From: Lacibacter cauensis | GTDB lineage: Bacteria > Bacteroidota > Bacteroidia > Chitinophagales > Chitinophagaceae | Length of the DNA stretch: 64,000 nucleotides | Direction of reading: 5' to 3' | Assembly (NCBI RefSeq): GCF_007830055.1 | Contig: NZ_VLLE01000002.1 | Location: 445,953-509,952, forward strand | Shown: positions 52,235 to 59,369 of the stretch, in pieces | How positions within the stretch are numbered: the first letter of the stretch is position 1 | How the letters are laid out: each line of letters starts with the position of its first letter | Program-made: the position numbers and the translations under genes | Notes under the pieces: model-generated | Database searches by the model: none | Told to the model about the DNA's origin: nothing | What the model saw: the letters and a program-made list of their open reading frames with translations, nothing else

Positions 52235-52777
52235 TTATTTTTTTGTTGCTTCCATTACCGAAGCTTTGTCCATGTAATGAATGATGCGGTCAACTTTATC
52301 ATTTGCATCAAAATGTTGTGCCATGTGCATCCATTGCGTCATGCGTTTTCCGGTTTTATATTTGGCATCCACTCTGTACCAGCCAAGCAGCCAGGTGCCG
52401 GGCGCTTCTGTACTTTGCGGCTGATTTACTTTTACCGGTAACCAGATAACATTACTAAAGCTGAGCGAATCAATAACGTTCGCTCTTCTGTCTTTCCAGT
52501 AATCCATAATTGCTTTTTTACCAGCCAAACTATCGCCTGTGTTCCATTGGTAAACAGCATTGTCGGCAAAGGATTCCATCCATGCATCTACATTGCCGGC
52601 TGCTAAATGATCCAGCCCGCTTTTCCCGATCTGCATGTATTTCGCATCTGCAAATTCTGCGGGTTGCGGTTTAGATAAGGATGTGTCCGCAGTTGTTTCT
52701 TTATTTTCTTCAGGTTTGGGATTGTTGCATGCTGCAAACAGCAAAACGCTCATGATTACAAGAATGAATTGTTTCAT
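52235..52777 (-). CDS. NTF2-like (SnoaL-type) lipoprotein
   Basis: 180 residues. Lipobox LLFAACNN at about 13-20, followed by a disordered acidic/Ser-rich linker. The domain (SGLDHLAAGNVDAWMESFADNAVYQWNTGDSLAGKKAIMDYWKDRRANVID) is the NTF2/SnoaL cone fold with the conserved WFxDG-like positions. Periplasmic or outer-membrane binding or catalytic protein of unknown substrate. It stands alone between the amidohydrolase and ppdK. Confidence 0.88.
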   Translation of the reverse strand: MKQFILVIMSVLLFAACNNPKPEENKETTADTSLSKPQPAEFADAKYMQIGKSGLDHLAAGNVDAWMESFADNAVYQWNTGDSLAGKKAIMDYWKDRRANVIDSLSFSNVIWLPVKVNQPQSTEAPGTWLLGWYRVDAKYKTGKRMTQWMHMAQHFDANDKVDRIIHYMDKASVMEATKK

Positions 52778-53114
52778 GTGTAAATGATTTAAATGTGAAA
52801 AATCAAGGTGGAGGTTGCCGAAGTATTCACATTGTGCGGAAGGAAGAAGTAAGCTATGTAATTAAAATGGCATTGTCAATAGAAACGAAAATCCAAAATC
52901 AAAAATTCAAAATCCAAATACCTGATTCCTCGTTTGGTATAAGCAGAAATGCTGAACCGCTTGCTGACGGTGGTAAGTTTTTTTCTTGCGGATAATCATT
53001 CTTTGCCCTTTTCGGTGCATCTACTTTTACTTCTGTATTTCAACACATTCACAAGCACATCAGCGATTGCCGTTTTCTTACCGCCCATGTGCTTTCAAAA
53101 CAAAATTCAACATT
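52778..53114. other. 337-bp intergenic region upstream of ppdK
   Basis: No gene recognised. It contains an A-rich low-complexity element (52889-52921). The ppdK start at 53115 is preceded by about 130 codons of open frame without a plausible start. No clear -33/-7 pair was found. Confidence 0.4.
52889..52921. repeat. AAAATCCAAAATC-type low-complexity element
   Basis: GAAAATCCAAAATCAAAAATTCAAAATCCAAAT-like run of tandem AAAATCC/AAAATC words without a stem; seen only once in this window. Confidence 0.5.
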
Positions 53115-55871
53115 ATGGCAACAGTTAAAAAGCCTGTCAAGTATGTGTATTCCTTTGGGGGAGGCAAGGCCGATGGCAACGAATCAATGAAAAATTTATT
53201 AGGTGGTAAAGGTGCAAACCTGGCCGAAATGGCAGGCCATCCAAAACTACGCTTACCTGTACCGCCCGGTTTCACCGTTTCAACAGAAGTATGTACCTGG
53301 TATTATGCCAATAAAAAAGCATATCCGAAAGTATTGAATCAGCAGGTAAAAGATGCGATGACGCAAATGGAAAAGCTGATGGGTAAAAAGTTTGGCGATG
53401 TGAAAAATCCATTGCTGGTATCGGTACGTTCTGGTGCACGTAAAAGTATGCCCGGCATGATGGAAACAGTATTGAATGTGGGTTTAAATGAAGAAACGAT
53501 TAAAGGAATTATTGCACAAAGCGGCGATGCCCGTTTTGCGTATGATGCCTACCGCCGTTTAATTATGATGTATGCAGATGTGGTGATGGAAAAAGCTGGC
53601 GGTATTGAACCAAAAGGTGGCAAAGGCATTCGCAAGGTGCTCGATGAAAAACTGGAAAAAATCAAACATAAAAAAGGCTATCAATCCGATACCGATCTTA
53701 CCGTTGATGAATTAAAAGCATTGGTGAAAGATTTTAAAGCAACAGTTGTAAAAGTATTGGGCAAACCTTTCCCTGAAGATCCATACGAACAATTATGGGG
53801 CAGTATTGGTGCAGTGTTCAGCAGTTGGATGGGCAAGCGTGCCATTGAATATCGTCGCATTGAAAAAATTCCTGACGAATGGGGCACTGCTGTAAACGTA
53901 CAGGCCATGGTGTTTGGTAATATGGGCGACGACAGTTGCACCGGTGTTGCCTTTACACGTAACCCCGGCAATGGTGAAGCTAAATTTTATGGTGAATACC
54001 TCGTTAATGCGCAAGGAGAAGATGTGGTGGCAGGTATCCGCACACCCGCACCTGTTAATGAGTATTCGAAGAATGCACAGAGTGAACACTATGATACCCT
54101 GGAGAAATTAATGCCTGCATTGTATAAAGAGTTGTACGGCTATCAACAAAAATTAGAGAAGCATTACAAAGACATGCAGGATATTGAGTTTACCATCGAA
54201 AAAGGAAAACTCTACATGTTGCAATGCCGTGTAGGTAAACGCAATGGTGTGGCTGCTGTGCGTATGGCAACAGAAATGTATAAAGCAAAACAAATTGATG
54301 CAAGGACAGCGATACTTCGTGTTAGCCCTAATCAGTTGGTTGAACTGTTATTGCCCATGCTTGATCCCAAAGCAGAAATAACACAACCGGTTATTGCCAA
54401 AGGTTTGCCTGCTGGTCCCGGTGGTGCTAAAGGCCGTGCAGTATTTACATCGGAAGATGCGGTTGAATGGGCTGCAAAAGGAGAGAAGGTGATTTTGGTG
54501 CGTGAAGAAACATCACCAGAAGATGTGGATGGTATGCACAAAGCACAGGCGATTCTTACAACAAAAGGTGGCATGACCTCACACGCTGCACTCGTTGCAC
54601 GTGGCTGGGGTAAATGCTGTATTGTTGGTTGTGGCGATATTGAAATTCATGCCAACACAAAAACATTTCATGCGAAAAATGGTGTAATCATAAAAGAAGG
54701 CGATTGGATCAGTTTAAATGGTACCAAAGGTTTGGTGTATGAAGGCAGCATGCCATTAGTGGATATTGATATTGAGAAAAACCAATCGTATAAAGATTTG
54801 ATGAAACTGGTAGATAAAACCAAACAGATCGGTGTGCGTGCAAATGCTGAAACTCCCGGCGATGCTGCAGTTGCATCGAAGTTTGGAGCAGAAGGTATTG
54901 GTTTGTTCCGTACTGAACATATGTTCTATGGCGAGGGAAGTGAAGAACCTTTGTTCCTGCTGCGCAAAATGATCGTGAGTAAAACTGAAAAAGAAAGAAG
55001 AGAAGCGTTGAACGCCCTCTTCGTGTATGTGAAGAAAGATGTGAAGGATACATTGGCTGTTATGAACGGACATCCGGTTACTATTCGCCTGCTCGATCCG
55101 CCACTGCATGAGTTTGTACCACACGACACCGAAAAGCTGCAGGAGTTGAGTAAAGAACTCGGCATTCGTATGAGTGTGTTGAAGCGTCGTGTATTGGCAT
55201 TGCATGAAAATAACCCGATGCTTGGTCACCGTGGTGTGCGGTTGGGTATCAGTTATCCGGAGATTACAGAGATGCAGATACGGGCCATTTTTGAAGCAAC
55301 GGTTGAACTCATTCGCAAGGGCAAAAAAGCATTACCCGAAATTATGATTCCGGTAGTGTGTGGTAAGCACGAGTTGCGTCACCAGAAAGCCATTGTTGAA
55401 CAGGTGTACAAAGAAACCTGCTTAAAAATGAAGGTGAAGAAAATTCCATATCTGTATGGAACGATGATTGAAATACCACGTGCTGCGTTGAAAGCAAACA
55501 GCTTGGCAATGGAAGCCGACTTCTTCAGCTTCGGTACAAACGATCTTACACAGATGAGCTTTGGTTTTAGTCGTGATGATATTGGTGGTTTCTTACCCAA
55601 GTATCTCGATCTGAAACTGCTGCCTTACGATCCGTTCCAAACCATCGATCAGAGTGGCGTGGGCGAGTTGATCAAGATTGGTGTAGAACGTGGACGTGTA
55701 ACCAAACCCAATCTCAAGATCGGTATCTGCGGCGAGCATGGTGGCGATCCTGACAGCGTGGTGTTCTGCCATAAAATTGGAATGAACTATGTGAGCTGTT
55801 CTCCATTCCGTGTGCCCATTGCACGACTTGCAGCAGCACATGCAGCGCTGGAGTTTCCACGAAAAAAATAG
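53115..55871 (+). CDS. ppdK: Pyruvate, phosphate dikinase
   Basis: 918 residues from the ATG at 53115. N-terminal ATP-grasp nucleotide domain (FGGGKADGNESMKNLLGGKGANLAEMAG), central phosphohistidine domain with TTKGGMTSHAALVARGWGKCCIVG (His about 490), and the C-terminal PEP/pyruvate barrel with ETPGDAAVASKFGAEGIGLFRTEHMFYG and GICGEHGGDPDSVVFCHKIGMNYVSCSPFRVP (catalytic Cys). It interconverts pyruvate + ATP + Pi with PEP + AMP + PPi. Length fits the family. Monocistronic, with a terminator 19 nt after the stop. Confidence 0.96.
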   Translation: MATVKKPVKYVYSFGGGKADGNESMKNLLGGKGANLAEMAGHPKLRLPVPPGFTVSTEVCTWYYANKKAYPKVLNQQVKDAMTQMEKLMGKKFGDVKNPLLVSVRSGARKSMPGMMETVLNVGLNEETIKGIIAQSGDARFAYDAYRRLIMMYADVVMEKAGGIEPKGGKGIRKVLDEKLEKIKHKKGYQSDTDLTVDELKALVKDFKATVVKVLGKPFPEDPYEQLWGSIGAVFSSWMGKRAIEYRRIEKIPDEWGTAVNVQAMVFGNMGDDSCTGVAFTRNPGNGEAKFYGEYLVNAQGEDVVAGIRTPAPVNEYSKNAQSEHYDTLEKLMPALYKELYGYQQKLEKHYKDMQDIEFTIEKGKLYMLQCRVGKRNGVAAVRMATEMYKAKQIDARTAILRVSPNQLVELLLPMLDPKAEITQPVIAKGLPAGPGGAKGRAVFTSEDAVEWAAKGEKVILVREETSPEDVDGMHKAQAILTTKGGMTSHAALVARGWGKCCIVGCGDIEIHANTKTFHAKNGVIIKEGDWISLNGTKGLVYEGSMPLVDIDIEKNQSYKDLMKLVDKTKQIGVRANAETPGDAAVASKFGAEGIGLFRTEHMFYGEGSEEPLFLLRKMIVSKTEKERREALNALFVYVKKDVKDTLAVMNGHPVTIRLLDPPLHEFVPHDTEKLQELSKELGIRMSVLKRRVLALHENNPMLGHRGVRLGISYPEITEMQIRAIFEATVELIRKGKKALPEIMIPVVCGKHELRHQKAIVEQVYKETCLKMKVKKIPYLYGTMIEIPRAALKANSLAMEADFFSFGTNDLTQMSFGFSRDDIGGFLPKYLDLKLLPYDPFQTIDQSGVGELIKIGVERGRVTKPNLKIGICGEHGGDPDSVVFCHKIGMNYVSCSPFRVPIARLAAAHAALEFPRKK

Positions 55872-55889
55872 TGTTTGATTGTGATTGAA

Positions 55890-55920
55890 AGTAAAAGGCC
55901 ACCGTTTGGTGGCCTTTACT
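55890..55920. terminator. Terminator between ppdK and ytxJ
   Basis: AGTAAAAGGCCACC and GGTGGCCTTTACT pair with one bulged A around GTTT. The T-run is short, so it may work mainly as a stabilising 3' hairpin. Confidence 0.75.
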
Positions 55921-55936
55921 GTTTGTATAAATTCTT

Positions 55937-56266
55937 TTAGTTGAGCTGATCTTTTATTTCATCCATATCAATACCCATATGGCTTTCGTAATACACGCAT
56001 TTGCCATCTTTAATGATGAGTATTTGCGGCGATTCGTGCTCCACTGCAAATTTTTCGGCAATAGCATTGGAAAGCGGGCGATAGCTTAACAGATCCAGGT
56101 AATGAAAGTTGGCATTATCCGGTGCTCCGGCTTTTTCTAATCTGCTTTTAGCCACCGAGCTGATGCTGCAACGGGTACTGTGTTTGAAAATAACCTGTGG
56201 TTGTTGTGTACTTAAATGAATAAGTTGTTCCAATTCATCAGTGGAACATAACGGAGTCCAGTTCAT
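55937..56266 (-). CDS. ytxJ: YtxJ monothiol redox protein (bacillithiol-linked)
   Basis: 109 residues, thioredoxin-like fold. IFKHSTRCSISSVAKSRLEKAG is the YtxJ active-site region with a single Cys (C33 in RCS), and VEHESPQILIIKDGKCVYYESHMGI completes the fold. YtxJ is named for the bacillithiol system, where it may act as a monothiol bacilliredoxin. Its presence suggests the organism makes bacillithiol. Monocistronic. Confidence 0.93.
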   Translation of the reverse strand: MNWTPLCSTDELEQLIHLSTQQPQVIFKHSTRCSISSVAKSRLEKAGAPDNANFHYLDLLSYRPLSNAIAEKFAVEHESPQILIIKDGKCVYYESHMGIDMDEIKDQLN

Positions 56267-56292
56267 GCAAAGTTTTTGTTTGTACTAACAGT

Positions 56293-56418
56293 TTAAGCTC
56301 TGAAAGGTTTATTGCTTTGGCTGGTAGGGCAACCATAGCCACGCTTACTGCTTGCGCAAGAGGTAAATACGAATGCTGCGAGAGCAATTACAAGAGCGGA
56401 GAATAATATTTTTTTCAT
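56293..56418 (-). CDS. Very small lipoprotein, 41 aa
   Basis: Starts MKKILFSALVIALAAFVFTSCA: a complete lipoprotein signal with the lipidated Cys at residue 21. The remaining 20 residues (ASSKRGYGCPTSQSNKPFRA) are short and charged with one more Cys. The gene is far shorter than normal gene finders accept. It recalls small Bacteroidota lipoproteins such as YtxJ-neighbour peptides, but I cannot name it. Predicted to be anchored in the outer membrane with an almost free tail. Confidence 0.75.
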   Translation of the reverse strand: MKKILFSALVIALAAFVFTSCASSKRGYGCPTSQSNKPFRA

Positions 56419-56533
56419 AATAAACGGATTTTGGTTCCGTAAAATTAGTAAAGATTAATGGAAATTTCAGTATTTCCTGAAGAATAACGGAGTTCACACC
56501 TATTTCAGTATAAATGGATGCCTTTGTTTTAGT

Positions 56534-56541
56534 TATTTTTG
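56534..56541 (+). promoter_or_regulatory. -7 element TATTTTTG, 3 nt before the exonuclease ATG
   Basis: Exact TAnnTTTG followed by CGC and the ATG at 56545. No good -33 TTTG at 19 nt. Same arrangement as at hisL, the sirtuin and the MacB-like permease. Confidence 0.5.
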
Positions 56542-56544
56542 CGC

Positions 56545-57372
56545 ATGAGCCAACAAATTCCCCTCGGATTCGACAGTACAAATCAACCTGCTAATAACGA
56601 AATGAACCTGCAGCTTAAACGGCCTTTAGCCATCATCGACCTTGAAACAACCGGAGTAAATATCAGCAGCGACCGTATTGTGGAAATTGCCGTTGTAAAA
56701 GTTTCGCCCGATGGAAGCCGTATGGTAAAACGTAAGCTCATCAATCCTGAAATGCCCATTCCTCCCGGAGCTACGGAAGTACATGGCATCAGCAACGAAA
56801 TGGTAAAAGATGCACCGACCTTTAAGCAGGCCGCCAACGAAATAAAAATGTTCATCAATAACTGCGATCTGGCAGGTTATAATTCCAACCGTTTCGATAT
56901 TCCGTTATTGGTAGAAGAATTTCTGCGTGCAGGACTGGATATTGAATTAAACGACCGTCATCTGCTCGACGTGCAGCGGGTGTTTCACATGATGGAGCAG
57001 CGTACACTTAGTGCAGCCTATAAATTTTATTGCGATAAGAACCTTGATGGTGCACACAGTGCAGAAGTAGATGCACTGGCTACCTACGAAGTACTGGAAG
57101 CGCAGGTAAAGCGTTATCCGCAGATGGGTGCCAATGTAGAGGCAATTGTGAAGTTCACCGGCGAAGACCAGATTGTTGATTTTGCACGCAGGTTTGTAAT
57201 GGAAAATGGCGTCGAAGTATTCAATTTCGGAAAACATAAAGGAAAGCCGGTAACGTTGGTATTAAAGCAGGAACCACAGTATTACGATTGGATGATGAAG
57301 GGTGATTTTCCGCTGCATACCAAACAAAAGCTTACTGAAATTTTAAACCGTACGCTGTTAAAAAAGAACTAA
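56545..57372 (+). CDS. 3'-5' exonuclease, DnaQ (DNA polymerase III epsilon) family
   Basis: 275 residues from the ATG at 56545; the open frame starts two codons earlier at a TTG inside the promoter box. DEDD-type motifs: Exo I LAIIDLETTG (about 30-39), Exo II region EVHGISNEMVKDAP and NCDLAGYNSNRFDIPLLVEEFLR, Exo III HSAEVDALATYEVLEAQ. The C-terminal about 70 residues (FNFGKHKGKPVTLVLKQEPQYYDWMMKGDFPLHTKQKL) form the second domain seen in Bacteroidota exonucleases of this type. Acts in DNA proofreading or repair; not the main epsilon subunit by length. Confidence 0.92.
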   Translation: MSQQIPLGFDSTNQPANNEMNLQLKRPLAIIDLETTGVNISSDRIVEIAVVKVSPDGSRMVKRKLINPEMPIPPGATEVHGISNEMVKDAPTFKQAANEIKMFINNCDLAGYNSNRFDIPLLVEEFLRAGLDIELNDRHLLDVQRVFHMMEQRTLSAAYKFYCDKNLDGAHSAEVDALATYEVLEAQVKRYPQMGANVEAIVKFTGEDQIVDFARRFVMENGVEVFNFGKHKGKPVTLVLKQEPQYYDWMMKGDFPLHTKQKLTEILNRTLLKKN

Positions 57373-57442
57373 ACGGCAAGAAAGGGTAAAGAAGTAACAA
57401 CGACTGTTTTTGAAAAAACCTAACTTGCACTGCAACATTCAA

Positions 57443-58240
57443 GTGGAAAATCTAGTAATCATACCAACGTATAACGAAAAGGATAATATTGAAAACATTA
57501 TCCGTGCTGTGTTTACATTACACAACAACTTTCATGTGTTGGTCATTGATGATGGTTCTCCCGATGGTACAGCACAGATTGTAAAGCAATTGCAGACTGT
57601 TTTTCCCGGTAAATTATTTATTGAAGAACGTACAGGTAAACTGGGCTTAGGTACAGCCTATATTCATGGCTTTAAATGGGCGATTGCTAAAGGCTACAAT
57701 TTTATTTGCGAAATGGATGCCGATTTCAGTCATAACCCTGCTGATCTTTCACGTTTGGTTGAAGCCTGCAGAGACAAGGGCGCTGATTTAGCTGTGGGTA
57801 GTCGCTACACAAAAGGTGGAGCTGTTGCCAACTGGCCACGTAATCGCATTTTCTTATCAAAAGGCGCATCACTTTATACACGCATCATTACCTGGATGCC
57901 GGTAATGGACCCTACGGCAGGTTTTGTTTGTTACCGCCGCCAAACACTGGAAGCCATGAACCTTGATGGTATTACATTCGTTGGTTATGCATTCCAGATT
58001 GAAATGAAGTTTGCTGCCTGGAAACTGAAATTCAAAATTGCCGAAGTACCCATTACATTCGTCGACCGTAAGTTCGGCGTCAGTAAAATGAACAAGGGTA
58101 TTGTAAAAGAAGGCATCCTTGGTGTATTAAAACTCCGCTGGCAAAGTTTGTTTAAAGACTATCATGCACGTATGAAAAGCAAAGGTGAAAATATTGCCAA
58201 CTTCACATCAGAAAAGGTAATGGCAGAAAGCAATTCCTGA
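57443..58240 (+). CDS. GT2 glycosyltransferase, DPM1-like (polyprenol-phosphate mannosyl/glycosyl transferase)
   Basis: 265 residues from the GTG at 57443 (ENLVIIPTYNEKDN is the usual N-terminus); a TTG at 57410 is possible. GT-A motifs: VLVIDDGSPDGT, RTGKLGLGTAYIHGFKWA, CEMDADFSHNP (DxD), GSRYTKGG and GYAFQIEMKFAAW. Without a C-terminal TM domain it is a soluble, membrane-associated DPM1 type that charges polyprenol phosphate with mannose or another sugar. Adjacent to an exonuclease and a DMT exporter by chance rather than pathway. Confidence 0.9.
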   Translation: MENLVIIPTYNEKDNIENIIRAVFTLHNNFHVLVIDDGSPDGTAQIVKQLQTVFPGKLFIEERTGKLGLGTAYIHGFKWAIAKGYNFICEMDADFSHNPADLSRLVEACRDKGADLAVGSRYTKGGAVANWPRNRIFLSKGASLYTRIITWMPVMDPTAGFVCYRRQTLEAMNLDGITFVGYAFQIEMKFAAWKLKFKIAEVPITFVDRKFGVSKMNKGIVKEGILGVLKLRWQSLFKDYHARMKSKGENIANFTSEKVMAESNS

Positions 58241-58289
58241 TTTTTTATTTTCCACCTCTTATTTCTTTTTTGGCTTTCTTTGAGCAACG

Positions 58290-59168
58290 ATGCGTAACGC
58301 TTTTTTGCAATTACATGCTGCTGTTTTCCTGGCCGGTTTCACCGGAGTGCTGGGTCGTTTAATTGAACTGAACGAAGGCTGGCTGGTATGGTACCGGATG
58401 CTGCTCTCGGCTGTTTTGTTGTTGTTGCTGATGCTGTTGCGCAAACAATCGATCCGTATAGAAAAAAAATACCTGCTGCGTTGTATTGGCATTGGTGCAT
58501 TGATTGCGCTGCATTGGGTATTTTTTTACGGCAGCGTAAAATATGCCAACGTATCCATTGCCCTGGTTTGTTTTGCGGCAACGGGTTCGTTCACTGCTTT
58601 TCTCGAACCGTTGATATTGAAACGTAGAATAGATTTGACAGAAGTATTGCTGGGCTTATTGGTGTTGCTCGGCATTTATCTTATTTTTCATTTTGATGTG
58701 CAATACAAAACAGGTATTCTGTTGGGTGTTGCAGCAGCATTTCTTTCTGCTTTATTTCCGATTTACAATAAACGTTTGATTCAGCATGTACCCGTTTCGG
58801 CTTTAACTCTTTACGAGTTAAGCGGCGGTTGGTTGTTGCTGAGTTTAGTATTACCATTCTATTTGCAATTCTCACCTGCAACAAAACATTTGCCCTCATT
58901 GAACGATTGGTTCTGGCTGCTGATGCTGGCTTTGTTTTGCACCGTGCTGGCGGTGCAGCTATCGGTGAATGCATTGAAGAAGATATCGCCTTTCACCGCT
59001 AATCTTACGTACAATCTCGAACCGGTGTATGGTATTGCGCTTGCGTTTCTCATTTACCACGAAGAAAAAGAATTGGGCGATGGGTTTGTGTGGGGAATAC
59101 TGCTGATTGTTGCGAGTGTGGTTATTCAAACGGTAAGAGTTTGGAGGGAGCGGAGGGTAACTAAATAG
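58290..59168 (+). CDS. DMT superfamily (EamA) transporter
   Basis: 292 residues with ten predicted TM helices in two EamA repeats: the first half starts LQLHAAVFLAGFTGVLGRLIELNEGWLVWYRML, the second covers YELSGGWLLLSLVLPFYL and FTANLTYNLEPVYGIALAFLIYHE, a typical EamA fingerprint. Exports or imports small metabolites such as amino acids or drugs; the substrate is unknown. Only 49 nt after the glycosyltransferase gene. Confidence 0.9.
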   Translation: MRNAFLQLHAAVFLAGFTGVLGRLIELNEGWLVWYRMLLSAVLLLLLMLLRKQSIRIEKKYLLRCIGIGALIALHWVFFYGSVKYANVSIALVCFAATGSFTAFLEPLILKRRIDLTEVLLGLLVLLGIYLIFHFDVQYKTGILLGVAAAFLSALFPIYNKRLIQHVPVSALTLYELSGGWLLLSLVLPFYLQFSPATKHLPSLNDWFWLLMLALFCTVLAVQLSVNALKKISPFTANLTYNLEPVYGIALAFLIYHEEKELGDGFVWGILLIVASVVIQTVRVWRERRVTK

Positions 59169-59171
59169 AGT

Positions 59172-59216
59172 TATGAGTTAAAGGTTATGGGTGGCGGGTG
59201 GCTTCAATATAAAAGT
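59172..59216. repeat. Low-complexity tract after the DMT gene (GAGTTATGAGTTAAAGG type)
   Basis: GAGTTATGAGTTAAAGGTTATG then GGTGGCGGGTGGC words directly after the DMT stop, of the same style as the AACTATG elements. Confidence 0.45.
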
Positions 59217-59227
59217 TTAGCCTTAAC

Positions 59228-59311
59228 CGCAGAGAACAAGAGGAAATGGAGTTCACGCAGAGTTTAGCGAAGACGTTGTATAAACTGCTCTATGCATCTT
59301 CTTTCTCTGCG
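59228..59311. repeat. CGCAGAGAA-type inverted repeat
   Basis: CGCAGAGAA (59228-59236) and TTCTCTGCG (59303-59311) are perfect complements; the inner sequence repeats CGCAGAG words (AGTTCACGCAGAGTTTAGCG). I recall CGCAGAG repeats as frequent in Bacteroidota intergenic DNA. Confidence 0.6.
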
Positions 59312-59320
59312 ACCAAAAAA

Positions 59321-59365
59321 AGTGCGAAGCCGGACTTATACTTCCAACTTCGCACCTCGTACTTT
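59321..59365. repeat. AGTGCGAAG / CTTCGCACCTCGTACTTT element
   Basis: Arms AGTGCGAAG (59321-59329) and CTTCGCAC (59348-59355) pair; the right side continues to CTCGTACTTT. The reverse complement of 59348-59365 matches the trmN6 insert at 17 of 18 bases. Confidence 0.6.
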
Positions 59366-59369
59366 CAAA

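Noticed and set aside
56325-56345. TGGTAGGGCAA shared by hisL and the small lipoprotein gene
   Set aside because: At first it suggested a second leader peptide, but here it encodes GCPT within a clear lipoprotein and has no codon run or terminator partner.
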